A stretch of 64,000 nt of DNA from Paludifilum halophilum (lineage in GTDB: Bacteria; Bacillota; Bacilli; Thermoactinomycetales; DSM-45169), in the NCBI RefSeq assembly GCF_002245355.1, contig NZ_NOWF01000005.1:1-64000 (forward strand). Direction: 5' to 3'. The notes below the pieces were generated by a model. The model did not search any database and had not been told where the DNA came from. It worked only from the letters and a program-made list of their open reading frames with translations. Shown here piece by piece: positions 15,337 to 23,923 of the stretch. The position numbers and the translations under genes were made by a program. Numbering within the stretch: the stretch's first letter is position 1; each line of letters opens with the position of its first letter.

Positions 15337-15915
15337 GTGGATATAAAAAAGAGAATTGTGGAGCAGAGTATTCTATTATTCGAAAGGAAGGGGTTCAGCG
15401 AAACATCGATTCAGGATGTAGTGGAGGCATTGGGGGTAACCAAAGGGACTTTTTACTATTACTTCAGCTCCAAAGAGCAGTTGTTAAGGGATATCCATTT
15501 GATGTATATCGATGATCTTTTAACCCTCCAAGAACAGATTATCGAAAATCCGGAAACCAGTTATCGGACCAAATTATCGGAAACCGTCAAACTGCTGGTG
15601 ACGCAAATTAAAGTAACCGGACGCCCTGCGAGGGTTTTCCATCGAGAGATGATGCATTTGAAGCCGGAGAGCGCCTCTACCGTAAAACAAAAGAGAAGAC
15701 TGTTTCGGTTTAATATACAAAAGATCATTGAGTCGGGAGTGGAGACCGGGGAATTTCGAAAGGACTTACAAGCGGATCTCGTCGCGTTTGCCATCCTCGG
15801 GATGTGTAATTGGAGTTACAATTGGTTTCATCCAAACGGTTCAGTTACCGATGAAGAACTGGCGGAAGCGTATATGGAGACTCTATTAAACGGGATGGTC
15901 AACCGGGACGGATAG
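15337..15915 (+). CDS. TetR/AcrR-family transcriptional regulator
   Basis: The 192-residue repressor has an N-terminal DNA-binding domain with the HTH phrases FSETSIQDVVEALGVTKGTFYYYF and SSKEQLL (about 20-52). An all-helical ligand-binding domain follows that looks like the FadR/KstR2 group (for example the FHREMMHL and NWSYNWFHP segments). The start is GTG 15337 after GAAAGGGG. Regulators of this branch respond to acyl-CoA esters, and the proximity to the acyl-CoA dehydrogenase cluster and the palindrome at 10770 fits this. The ligand is not known. Its own promoter region has no obvious copy of that palindrome. Confidence 0.85.
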   Translation: MDIKKRIVEQSILLFERKGFSETSIQDVVEALGVTKGTFYYYFSSKEQLLRDIHLMYIDDLLTLQEQIIENPETSYRTKLSETVKLLVTQIKVTGRPARVFHREMMHLKPESASTVKQKRRLFRFNIQKIIESGVETGEFRKDLQADLVAFAILGMCNWSYNWFHPNGSVTDEELAEAYMETLLNGMVNRDG

Positions 15916-15960
15916 AAAGAGAGGGAGCGGGAAAACGGGCTCCGCTCCCTGAATCTGATC

Positions 15961-17256
15961 TTACACCCCGGAAACTCCGGAAGATGCTGTAGTGGGTTGC
16001 CGATCCAGTTTCCAAAAAAGAATAACGTAAACTGCGGCACTGAATAATGCAAGGCCCGCCAGTACCACAAAGGTCCAACCATGTCCGATCCATGCTGTCA
16101 TGGGAATGGCGAAAGGGGCAATGGCTTTGCCGATGGAAAAACGCAGGCTGGAGGCGGCAAAATATTGCCCCCGCATCGATTCCGGTGCTAGTTTGGCTAC
16201 AAACCCTTCCTGAAGTCCGACGATGGACAGCTCCGCCGCCGTCAGCACCGCCATTCCGATGATAGCCACCCATGCGTTGGTGGAAAGACCGATCACGAGC
16301 ATGGAAATAGCATACAGCAACGAAGAGGTGATGAACACACGCCCTTCTCGGAACCGCTCCACATATCGCGTGGCCCAGACGGTGAACAGGACGACCAGCA
16401 ACCCGTTTTCCGCCAATAACCAGCCGAAAAACTCGGATCCACCGGTTCGAATGGACCATTCTCCGGCCGAGAATAAAGTTTGTACCGGCACCATTTCTGT
16501 CACATACACGGCGATGGCCAGGTCCAGCTGCATAAAGGTTTGGGCGGCCAGGATTCCCGCCAGGATGAACAACATGAAATTCCGGTCGGCTATGATCACC
16601 CGGTAATCTTTCAATTGGTGCAGCAAGAACCGGTACCACGGCAGTTTTTTCCCTTCCGGGAAACCGGAAAGGTCATTCTTTCGGGGGACGGTTTCCCGGA
16701 CATAAGACGCGATCACTACCGTTACCACTAGGCTGACCAGGGCGGCGGCAGACAGCAGAGCAAAGCGGTTCTGGAAGAAGAAGATCCCTCCCAAGACCGG
16801 TCCGATGACCACCGCGATATTGATCGCTGTGTAAAAGACGGCGAAGACGGTGTTCCGGTGTTTCGGTTCCACCAAATCGGCAATCATGGCATGGCTGGCC
16901 GGCCAATACAAGGAACCGAACACACCCAATGTGGCGAAACAGACAAAGGTAAGCGTCGGAGAGTTGTACCAGGGCGAGTTGGCCCAAGCGAAAAAGAGAA
17001 AGGAAACAAACTCTCCGACTGCGGCGAAGACCATCATGCGTTTACGCCCGAATCGATCGGCGCACCACCCGCCGACCAGGTTGGCCAACACTCCGACCAC
17101 CTGGGAGGTGATCAACAGCAAACCGGCTTTTTCTTTTCCGAAGGATTCGGAGAAGTAGATAGCCATAAACGGGAAGAACATCCAGAATAAGATGTTGAAT
17201 GTACCTTCCCCAAACAAACGGATTTTCAAATTGCGGTCCCAATCTTTCCATCGCAT
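15961..17256 (-). CDS. MFS transporter (12-TM)
   Basis: The 431-residue protein has about twelve hydrophobic segments and the MFS loop motif GGWCADRFGRKRMM after TM2. The repeat-like GxxxDRxGRK motif and the overall length suggest a multidrug or solute efflux protein of the DHA group. The longest frame starts at 17397, but I choose ATG 17256 because GGGAGGGG lies at the right distance and the first membrane segment starts soon after. It lies tail-to-tail with the TetR gene, with 45 bp between the stops. The substrate is unknown. Confidence 0.85.
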   Translation of the reverse strand: MRWKDWDRNLKIRLFGEGTFNILFWMFFPFMAIYFSESFGKEKAGLLLITSQVVGVLANLVGGWCADRFGRKRMMVFAAVGEFVSFLFFAWANSPWYNSPTLTFVCFATLGVFGSLYWPASHAMIADLVEPKHRNTVFAVFYTAINIAVVIGPVLGGIFFFQNRFALLSAAALVSLVVTVVIASYVRETVPRKNDLSGFPEGKKLPWYRFLLHQLKDYRVIIADRNFMLFILAGILAAQTFMQLDLAIAVYVTEMVPVQTLFSAGEWSIRTGGSEFFGWLLAENGLLVVLFTVWATRYVERFREGRVFITSSLLYAISMLVIGLSTNAWVAIIGMAVLTAAELSIVGLQEGFVAKLAPESMRGQYFAASSLRFSIGKAIAPFAIPMTAWIGHGWTFVVLAGLALFSAAVYVILFWKLDRQPTTASSGVSGV

Positions 17257-17424
17257 AGGGGCTCCCCTCCCGTTTTCACTCATCAAAAAAGCCATGGACG
17301 AGGTTTCCCTCAACCCATGGCTCCGATTCCCGATATCGTTCCTGGAAGTGTTGTGAAAAAACATTTGCCGCTTTTCCCCGCTGCCCTCACTCCTCATTTG
17401 GCCGCTAAAGTGAGTCGATCAGAG

Positions 17425-17676
17425 TTATTCGGCAGGGAAAAAGGCTCTCTCTGAAAAATCACGACGCTTCCAGACAGTTCCGTTTATAGGCGCAGAACGG
17501 ACGGGACGGGAAAGGAGGTGAAAAGGAAACCATGCCATACACCAGTCGTTGAAAGGGCCGGAAAAAAAGATGTGCATCCTCTTTTGTGCCACTGTAATGG
17601 CACCAGGGTTAAACAAACCGACCCGGGACAGATGCCGCTGATCAGAGTGGACGGCGGTTAACTGATCTTTGCGCAT
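17425..17676 (-). CDS. Small hypothetical protein with strong SD (uncertain)
   Basis: A frame of 83 residues starts with MRKDQLTAVHSDQRHLSRVG at 17676, preceded by a perfect AAAGGAGGTGA (reverse strand at 17685-17695). It has no membrane segment, and the composition is not typical of any family I know. On the opposite strand an equally strong AAAGGAGGTGA at 17511 precedes only a six-codon frame, 17532-17552. The strong ribosome-binding site is the main support; the C-terminal half looks non-coding. Confidence 0.3.
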   Translation of the reverse strand: MRKDQLTAVHSDQRHLSRVGLFNPGAITVAQKRMHIFFSGPFNDWCMAWFPFHLLSRPVRSAPINGTVWKRRDFSERAFFPAE

Positions 17677-17766
17677 GGTCCTTGTCACCTCCTTTGAATT
17701 TAACAATGAGATAAATCTATTCTATCCGATTTCTGACTTCGAAGGCAATCGTTTCTTTTGCTCTTT

Positions 17767-18480
17767 TCAATCTTTTTGATATCCCGCTTCCTGGGCATCT
17801 CGCTCGTTCCAGAAAAAGACCCGTTGTTCCAATGGAATCTCCTTATAGTTCGCCGGCTTTACATATTTCTTCGTTTCAAAGTGACCGGCGTATTTATCCG
17901 GCTTCCGGTTTCCGATCCGCATCCGGAATTCAAAAGGAAGTTCGTCGATCGGATTCTCCGGATCCCACATGCCTCGTCCTTCCTTTCGGGCATTCTCCAG
18001 GGCATTGCGATATCTCTTAAAACGATCGAAATGGGGATAGATAAAGTAAGGAACCGCATGGCCATGGCGAACCATCTTTTCGTTGATGTCTTGTCCATCG
18101 ATTTCGAGATAGGCCAGCAATCGGCCGTAATCATCCTTTTCTTCCCGCCCCAAAACCACTTGAACGTCCGTTCCTTCCGGAAGAAAATTCATTAAGTATC
18201 GTGTGGATGCTTCTCCGTATGCCCCTTGACTTTTTCCTCGATAATTCGTTTCCGGAGCGTCGATGGACAGCATTCGCACTTTAGTCGAGCCGGATACCGG
18301 ATCTTTCAAATGGACGGTGTCTCCATCCACCACTCGCTCAATCTGTGAAGGATGACGTTTTGATTCATCGGGAGGGTTTTCTTTGGGTGGGTCCGGGGAG
18401 GGAGCCGGTGGTTCCGGATCTGTACAACCATTTAACAGCATCAAACCCAAAACCAACAGCATCCGCATGATTTTTTTCAC
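17767..18480 (-). CDS. Secreted/lipoprotein thermonuclease (SNase fold)
   Basis: This 237-residue protein has a lipoprotein signal ending LLNGC (Cys near 19 from GTG 18480), a Pro-rich linker, then the staphylococcal-nuclease OB-fold domain. The OB-fold carries RVVDGDTVHL, KVRMLSIDAPETN, the active-site Arg/Glu region GREEKDDYGRLLAYL, and NEKMVRHGHAVPY. It is probably an extracellular, membrane-anchored, Ca-dependent DNase/RNase similar to B. subtilis YncB. The start GTG 18480 follows GGAGGGG and is preferred over the first frame codon at 18537. It is divergent from the LysE gene. Confidence 0.87.
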   Translation of the reverse strand: MKKIMRMLLVLGLMLLNGCTDPEPPAPSPDPPKENPPDESKRHPSQIERVVDGDTVHLKDPVSGSTKVRMLSIDAPETNYRGKSQGAYGEASTRYLMNFLPEGTDVQVVLGREEKDDYGRLLAYLEIDGQDINEKMVRHGHAVPYFIYPHFDRFKRYRNALENARKEGRGMWDPENPIDELPFEFRMRIGNRKPDKYAGHFETKKYVKPANYKEIPLEQRVFFWNERDAQEAGYQKD

Positions 18481-18672
18481 ATAAACCCCTCCTTTTAGAA
18501 TCCCCTTCCCGGGATTATTCGTCAAGGAAAAAGACAAATCCTGGTTGTTCGCATCAGTTGTTGTTCATGATTCATGGAAAAGGGTGGATGATCGCATTCC
18601 TTCTCCCCGAATTTTGAAATATGGTTTACAATCATAGAGAGTTGTATTTTTTAAGAAAAGGGGGATTCAGGG

Positions 18673-19308
18673 GTGGACATTTCCAATCTGGTTTATTTTG
18701 CGGCGGTTGCTGTGGCCTTAACCCTGATGCCCGGTCCGGATATCCTTTTCGTGATTGCACAAAGTGTGTCGCAAGGGAGGAAAGCGGGAATCGCGACGGC
18801 GATGGGGCTGTGTTCCGGGATTACGGTCCATACGACAGCGGCCGCCGTCGGGATTTCCGCCGTATTGCACCAATCGGCCTTCGCTTTTCAGATGGTCAAA
18901 TACGCTGGGGCCTGTTATCTTCTGTATTTGGCTTGGAAAGCGTTGAAGGAGGACGACGGGGGGCTATCCGGTCGGGCGATACCCCGACGAAACTTGAAAT
19001 CCCTGTACAAAAAAGGGATCTTGATGAATGTGTTAAACCCGAAGGTTTCTCTCTTTTTCCTGGCTCTGCTGCCACAGTTTGTTTCCCCCGGAGCCGGCCG
19101 TATTCCCCTTCAAATGGTTTTGTTGGGACTGATCTTTATGATTCAGGCCTTCGCCGTTTTTTCGGTGGTATCCATCCTCGCGGGGATTCTCAGTGAAAAA
19201 ATCCGGGCCTATTCGAACCTCGGTCGTTATGTGAATAAGGTCAAGGCCGGGATCTTTCTCCTTCTGGGTATCCGGTTGGCTTTATCGGAGGGATCAAGCG
19301 GAATGTAA
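18673..19308 (+). CDS. LysE/RhtB-family amino acid exporter
   Basis: The 211-residue protein has six predicted membrane segments and the family motif LTLMPGPDILFVIAQSVSQG near the N-terminus, with LNPKVSLFFLALLPQFV in the middle. LysE/RhtB proteins export amino acids or homoserine lactone-type compounds. The start at GTG 18673 follows AGGGG. Length is normal for the family. The substrate cannot be read from the sequence. Confidence 0.88.
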   Translation: MDISNLVYFAAVAVALTLMPGPDILFVIAQSVSQGRKAGIATAMGLCSGITVHTTAAAVGISAVLHQSAFAFQMVKYAGACYLLYLAWKALKEDDGGLSGRAIPRRNLKSLYKKGILMNVLNPKVSLFFLALLPQFVSPGAGRIPLQMVLLGLIFMIQAFAVFSVVSILAGILSEKIRAYSNLGRYVNKVKAGIFLLLGIRLALSEGSSGM

Positions 19309-19356
19309 ACAACGACAGGTTGGTTTTAAAAACATGGGAGAAGGGTGGATCTCATC

Positions 19357-20517
19357 ATGCGTGTTGTGATTGCTCCGGATTCCTTTAAGGGAAGTTTGTC
19401 CGCCAAAGAGGTGGGGAGCACGATTTTGAAGGCGCTGACCTCCGAGGTGGAAGGGGTGGACGCGGCTGTCGTGCCGATGGCGGACGGCGGAGAGGGAACC
19501 CTGGAAGCTCTCGTTGACGCTACGGAGGGAATGAGGATCGATGTCCGGGTATCGGGTCCGCTTCTTCGGCCGATCCACACCCACTACGGCGTATTGGGAG
19601 ATGAAGAGACTGCAGTGGTCGAAGTGGCTCAAATCGCCGGTTTGACACAGGTTCCGGAAGCGGAGAAAAATCCTCTCAACACTTCTTCTTACGGTGTGGG
19701 TGAAGCGATTCTTCATGCTCTGAACCAAGGGTATCGAAAGTTCATGATCGCTCTCGGGGGCAGTGCTGTTAATGATGGCGGAGTTGGCCTGTTACAGGCC
19801 TTGGGGGCTTCTTTTTCCGACCGATCCGGACGCCCGGTTCGGCCGGTGGGGGGATCCCTTGCCGAGATTGTCGAGGTGAGTATGGATACCCTTGATCCGA
19901 GATTGTCGGAGTGTGATCTATGGGTTGCCAATGATGTGAGCAATCCACTCTGCGGAGAGCGGGGGTGTTCTGCCGTTTTCGGTCCGCAAAAAGGGGCGAC
20001 AAAGAGCCAGGTTCGGCAATTGGACAGCGGATTAAGGCATGTAGCCGGGCTGCTGGAAGCATGTATGGGCCGTTCCCTGCAACATGAACCCGGTGCCGGA
20101 GCGGCGGGGGGGCTGGGCTTCGCTTTACTTCTCCTAGGTGCCCGAATGGAGAAGGGGGCCCGGATTGTCGCCGATATCGCCGGATTGGAACGGAAAATTT
20201 CCGGGGCGGATTGGGTTATTACAGGGGAAGGGCGGACGGATGAGCAAACCGCTTACGGCAAGCTTCCTTACTTTGTGGCCCAAATGGCCCGGCGGCACGG
20301 GGCAAAACCTCTTCTCCTCTCCGGAAGCATCGGTGAAGGGGCTGAATCGCTGTACGAAACCTTTGTCAGTCTGCATTCCATCCTCCGGCGTCCCGTGTCT
20401 TTGCAAGAGGCGATCGAAAATGCGGAATCCTTGTTATACGAAACTTCCCGGGACATCGCCCGGCTGATCGGGGCGACGGGATCCGAGAATACGGAGAAAA
20501 GGGGGAACCATGTGTAA
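19357..20517 (+). CDS. glxK: Glycerate kinase (GarK/GlxK family)
   Basis: The 386-residue enzyme phosphorylates D-glycerate to 2- or 3-phosphoglycerate. It begins VVIAPDSFKGSLSAKEV and shows VPMADGGEGTLEALV, the GGSAVNDGG nucleotide loop, GAGAAGGLG and VITGEGRTDEQT, all typical for this kinase. The ATG at 19357 gives the family N-terminus, with GGAGAAGGG upstream; a GTG at 19345 would add four residues. Glycerate links serine/glyoxylate metabolism to glycolysis. It stands alone, with no glycerate pathway genes beside it. Confidence 0.9.
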   Translation: MRVVIAPDSFKGSLSAKEVGSTILKALTSEVEGVDAAVVPMADGGEGTLEALVDATEGMRIDVRVSGPLLRPIHTHYGVLGDEETAVVEVAQIAGLTQVPEAEKNPLNTSSYGVGEAILHALNQGYRKFMIALGGSAVNDGGVGLLQALGASFSDRSGRPVRPVGGSLAEIVEVSMDTLDPRLSECDLWVANDVSNPLCGERGCSAVFGPQKGATKSQVRQLDSGLRHVAGLLEACMGRSLQHEPGAGAAGGLGFALLLLGARMEKGARIVADIAGLERKISGADWVITGEGRTDEQTAYGKLPYFVAQMARRHGAKPLLLSGSIGEGAESLYETFVSLHSILRRPVSLQEAIENAESLLYETSRDIARLIGATGSENTEKRGNHV

Positions 20518-21006
20518 GGGACCCTTGTCAAGTAGACGGTAAAAAGCGCTCAAGGGCTGTTGAAAACTGGTAATGGGTGTAAATAAGGGGGATCGTGTTC
20601 CGATCGCGAGGTAGAATACGATCTTCCCGCTTTATGGTTAGCAATATCGAGGCGTATGCTTTCCTGATTTGGAGTATCCGGAAAAGTCGGTATTGCCACT
20701 CTTAGACAGATCATGCTGGCTGCCATCCGACATCTGGATATCCGCTTGCAATGATCTGGAACCTTTTGAACTCCAGGCAGTGGTAGACCATGGCCCTGCA
20801 TTGGAGTGGCAGCGATATCGAGTTTCTGCTGCATTCGGATCACTGATAATTCCATTATCATTAATCAGCAACTTGGAGTTCCCTTGGCGGGTGTAGGATA
20901 AAAAGGGATTTTAAAGAATTTCTCTTGTAGCGGTTATATCAAAATGATATGTTGAGGTTGATCAAAAAAGCGTGTGAGAAATGAATGTTCATACGAGGTG
21001 ATACAC
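20518..21006. other. Gene-free stretch before the PH-domain gene
   Basis: No gene is supported. A reverse-strand frame (20638-20871, 77 codons from a TTG) is Ser/Gly/Asn-rich and open upstream as far as a stop, but it has no good ribosome-binding site. It may be the remnant of a secreted protein. Confidence 0.45.
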
Positions 21007-21384
21007 ATGGGTCTTTTGGATGGATTAATGGGGAATGCGTCGGAAGTGGATGTGAGCAAGGCACAACAAGAGTTTCAACAACTTTTGTCATCCACCGAGT
21101 CCATTGAAAAGAGTTACGTTTTGATCCGGGACATGTTTCTTTTCACCAATAAGCGCTTGATCTTGGTGGATAAACAGGGGATGACCGGGAAGAAAGTCGA
21201 GTATTTCTCCATTCCCTATCGCGCCATTTCCCGGTTCAGCATTGAAACCGCGGGGCATTTTGATTATGATGCCGAGTTGAAGATTTGGGTGTCCGGCAAT
21301 CCGACGCCGGTGATTCAAAAGAAATTCAACAAAAAGCTCAACATTTACGAGTTACAGAGCGTACTGGCGGAGTATTGCGCTTGA
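21007..21384 (+). CDS. Bacterial PH-domain protein (YozO/YvoB-like)
   Basis: The 125-residue protein contains a bacterial pleckstrin-homology domain over almost its full length. Typical strands include IEKSYVLIRDMFLFTNKRLIL, KKVEYFSIPYRAI and FNKKLNIYELQSVL. The longer frame begins at 20974, but GAGGTG directly before the ATG at 21007 fixes the start. These proteins are small and soluble, probably phospholipid- or protein-binding, and their cellular role is unknown. It is monocistronic, followed by a weak GGGA/TCCC hairpin and T-run at 21399-21425. Confidence 0.82.
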   Translation: MGLLDGLMGNASEVDVSKAQQEFQQLLSSTESIEKSYVLIRDMFLFTNKRLILVDKQGMTGKKVEYFSIPYRAISRFSIETAGHFDYDAELKIWVSGNPTPVIQKKFNKKLNIYELQSVLAEYCA

Positions 21385-21608
21385 TAAAAGGGAGAAGCTT
21401 TCGGGAAAATCCCGGGAGTTTTTTATCTTTTTAGGATATGCGGGCGGGAATCCTCCCCATTTTAATGGGGTAGATGAAAGCGAGCGTCGGACGAGGGGGG
21501 TGTTAACCCCCCGCAAGTCCGACAATGTCGGTAGACAATCAGACCATATGTCGAGGGGAAATCGCGTGAAATATAGCCAACTCCCACTATTTTCGCTATA
21601 CTACATGG

Positions 21609-21995
21609 ATGGGAAAAGAGAACATCAAGCCTGCGAGAACCTGTGTCTATAACGTCAATGATCATATCGTTTGGTCCGTCAAATACCGCAGAAAAGTACT
21701 GGATATGGAAATTGAATCCTTTCTGACAGAGCTTTTTCAAGAGATCGCGGAGGAAAAGGGCTTTGAAGTTGTCATGATGGAAGTGGATGAGAAAGATCAT
21801 GTCCATGTATTTGCTTCCGCTCATCCAAAGGTGGCTCCCTCGTACATAGTCAAGATGTTAAAAGGAATTTCCGCACGAAAATGTTTCTTAAAATTCCCCC
21901 ATTTAAAACCGAAACTTTGGGGAGGGCATCTTTGGAACAGTCGTTTCTACATCGAAACCATTGGCTCCATTTCTGAAGATAGGATCCGAAAGTAG
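21609..21995 (+). pseudogene. tnpA: IS200/IS605 TnpA transposase, stop at the catalytic tyrosine position
   Basis: This Y1 HUH transposase has its HUH motif intact: DHVHVF, with His64 and His66. The frame is preserved through GSISEDRIRK and then hits TAG at 21993-21995, followed in frame by codons for IDQKK. In IS608 TnpA the equivalent residues are VVKQYIENQQ, where Tyr127 is the nucleophile. The stop therefore replaces the catalytic Tyr, and the conserved remainder continues in frame after it. A single TAC/TAT to TAG change explains this. The protein should be unable to cleave DNA unless the codon is read through, so this copy is probably not self-mobile. Confidence 0.85.
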
Positions 21996-22021
21996 ATCGA
22001 CCAAAAGAAAGGGGGAGACGG

Positions 22022-23107
22022 ATGCTTCGCACCTACAAATTCCGGTTATATCCAAAGCCAGAGCAACAGGAAAGGATCGACTTCACCTTAGAAAGGTGCC
22101 GCTTATTGTACAATCGCCTTCTGGCCGAACGGATTCATACCTACTGGACGGAAGCAAAGACTTTGTCCTACTATGAGCAGAAGAAAACACTCCCCGCTCG
22201 AAAAAAGGCCATCCCAGCGTTAAAGGAAGTTCACTCCCAAGTGCTGCAAAATGTAGTCGAACGGCTGGACAAAGCATACCAAGCTTTTTACAGGCGTGTA
22301 CAGAATGGAGGGAAAACCGGATTTCCCCGGTTTAAAGGGGAGAGCCGTTACCGTAGCTTTACTGATCCGCAAAGCGGATTCTCCGTGGAGGGGAAATATT
22401 TGAAGCTGTCCAAAATCGGGGAGGTTCGAATCCGCCTGCACCGCCAGATCGCCGGAACCATCAAGACCTGTTCCATCGTCAAGAAAAACGGGAGGTACTA
22501 CGCTTGCCTCGCCGTGGAGCAAGCTCTTAAACCTTTACCGAAAACGGGGAAAGAAGTCGGTGTGGATCTGGGAATCAAGCCCTTGGCCGTGACATCCGAT
22601 GAGCAGTTCTTTGCTTCTCCCCACCACTTGCGAAGATCGGAACGCAGACTCAAACAGCTGCAACGGCTCATATCCAAAAGGAAAAAAGGTTCCCACCGCA
22701 GGAAAAAAGCGATCCGTCTCCTTGCCCGAATGCATGAGAAAATCGCCAATCAACGGAAGGATTACACGCATCAGATCAGTCATCAGCTGGTGAAGCGATT
22801 CGATTTGATTGCGTTGGAAGATCTGAACGTGCAAGGAATGGTAAAGAATCATCACCTGGCGAAAAGCATCGTCGATGCTGGGTGGAGGCAACTGGTACAA
22901 TACACGACTTACAAGGCTGAAAGTGCTGGTAAGCGTGTGGTCCAAGTCAACCCCCATCAAACCAGCCAGCGATGCGCCAGCTGTGGTGAAATCGTCAAAA
23001 AAACATTGGCCGAACGGGTCCATCGTTGCCCTTTTTGTGGCTATGAACAGGATCGGGATGTCAATGCGGCCATCAACATTCTGCAACTCGCAAGAAAAGC
23101 CTCTTAA
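22022..23107 (+). CDS. tnpB: IS605 OrfB TnpB, RNA-guided nuclease
   Basis: The 361-residue protein has the TnpB layout: an N-terminal wedge/REC part beginning YKFRLYPKPEQQER, the RuvC motif I GVDLGI with Asp182, motif II IALEDL with Glu266, a four-Cys zinc ribbon (CASCG 318-322, CPFCG 336-340), and motif III DRDVNAA with Asp346. All three RuvC acidic residues are present and the length is normal, so the protein is probably active as a transposon-end RNA-guided nuclease. The RNA would come from the right end of the element (about 23080-23206). The start ATG is preceded by AAAGGGGGAGACGG and lies 26 bp after the tnpA stop. Confidence 0.93.
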   Translation: MLRTYKFRLYPKPEQQERIDFTLERCRLLYNRLLAERIHTYWTEAKTLSYYEQKKTLPARKKAIPALKEVHSQVLQNVVERLDKAYQAFYRRVQNGGKTGFPRFKGESRYRSFTDPQSGFSVEGKYLKLSKIGEVRIRLHRQIAGTIKTCSIVKKNGRYYACLAVEQALKPLPKTGKEVGVDLGIKPLAVTSDEQFFASPHHLRRSERRLKQLQRLISKRKKGSHRRKKAIRLLARMHEKIANQRKDYTHQISHQLVKRFDLIALEDLNVQGMVKNHHLAKSIVDAGWRQLVQYTTYKAESAGKRVVQVNPHQTSQRCASCGEIVKKTLAERVHRCPFCGYEQDRDVNAAINILQLARKAS

Positions 23108-23206
23108 AACTCAATCAGGCCAGGAACTGGCCTTCGTGGAGAGTGCGGCAGGAGCCGGCTCGATGAAACGAGAAGCTCGCCATTTCAATGGCGAGAGGTT
23201 CACAAC
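23108..23206 (+). ncRNA. Possible right-end (omega/reRNA) guide RNA of TnpB
   Basis: This stretch directly follows tnpB and contains small hairpins (GGCCAGGAACTGGCC near 23119-23133 and CTCGCC/GGCGAG near 23178-23197). In the IS605 family, the 3' part of tnpB and the following right end give the guide RNA. Structure and location fit, but processing and the exact 3' end are not shown by sequence alone. Confidence 0.4.
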
Positions 23207-23245
23207 CTTCTCGCAATTAAACCATTCGGTTGGAACAACGAAGTC

Positions 23246-23273
23246 GCCAGCCCGACAAGGGCTGGCTTTTTAT
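23246..23273 (+). terminator. Terminator downstream of tnpB
   Basis: GCCAGCCC and GGGCTGGC pair around GACAA, followed by a T-rich run (TTTTTATT). It separates the transposon from the convergent DoxX-like gene. Confidence 0.8.
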
Positions 23274-23349
23274 TGCTTCGAATCCCGGAACCAATAATAT
23301 ATAAACGTGACGAGAAAAATGGCCCCGAAGAGTCCCATCGTGAAAGGAG

Positions 23350-23895
23350 TCATCGGTTCTTCCCTCCCCTGGTTGTGGATTCAGATCCTGAAACCGTGGT
23401 CGGTCCGCCCAGTGTATTCGCCACAGTGGAACGCCTTGGTTTCTTTGTGAAAGACTCTACCGAATGCCGGTCCCAGAAAATGATTTGTAGTTTTTTTCGG
23501 TCCATAAAGAGCAGCCAGAGGCACAGAACACTCAAGAAGAGGGTGAAAGGGCCCATCCCTTTCACGTCGTAGCAAAAATTAATCACAGCAATGTTGACGG
23601 AAATGGGCAGTAAGCAAACGGCACCCAAGGTCGCGGTTCTCGGAATGATCAACAGGATGGCGGCGACGATTTCCCCCAGAGCGATAAACAGGGTGTAAAC
23701 CAAGGAATATCCGAAAAAATACCAGACGAGTTCAAAGGGGGTATCTTTGGTGGAATCAAAGACAAAATCCCCGTGGTGAAATTGGCCGGGGTGGATTTTG
23801 GCGGCCCCGTATATGAGAAAAATGATTCCCAGATAGACCCTGGTAGTCGTCAGCAAACTTTTTTGGCTGACGCGTTTCAGTTTGGCGGTGTTCAC
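23350..23895 (-). CDS. DoxX-like membrane protein
   Basis: The 181-residue protein has four membrane segments (about 18-34, 60-78, 84-102, 115-130) and starts with the DoxX-type pattern RVYLGIIFLIYGAAKIHPGQF. The C-terminal 35 residues are polar and probably cytoplasmic. The family includes respiratory-chain-associated and methionine/thiosulfate-handling proteins, but the individual function is unclear. The ATG at 23895 has AGGAGG upstream. It lies 28 bp after the DCC1-type gene on the same strand and forms a two-gene unit with it. Confidence 0.72.
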   Translation of the reverse strand: MNTAKLKRVSQKSLLTTTRVYLGIIFLIYGAAKIHPGQFHHGDFVFDSTKDTPFELVWYFFGYSLVYTLFIALGEIVAAILLIIPRTATLGAVCLLPISVNIAVINFCYDVKGMGPFTLFLSVLCLWLLFMDRKKLQIIFWDRHSVESFTKKPRRSTVANTLGGPTTVSGSESTTRGGKNR

Positions 23896-23923
23896 CGGAA
23901 AAACCTCCTATCGAAAAAATCGT

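Larger units (their letters stand above)
21430..23206 (+). mobile_element. IS200/IS605-family element with defective tnpA and intact tnpB (boundaries approximate)
   Basis: The element comprises tnpA (21609-21995), tnpB (22022-23107) and flanking imperfect palindromes. A left-end hairpin CCCCATTTTAATGGGG is near 21456-21471. A right-end hairpin CTCGCCATTTCAATGGCGAG is near 23178-23197, and it shares the AATGG-type loop. A very strong inverted repeat (GTCGGAC and GGGGGG arms, 21486-21523) lies between the left end and tnpA and could block incoming transcription, as in IS200. Exact ends and the target tetra/pentanucleotide could not be fixed; I take roughly 21430 and 23206. Confidence 0.8.

Noticed and set aside
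20638-20871. Reverse-strand Ser/Gly-rich frame of 77 codons
   Set aside because: The start is a weak TTG without a good ribosome-binding site and no homologue can be named; it is described only as possible remnant sequence.
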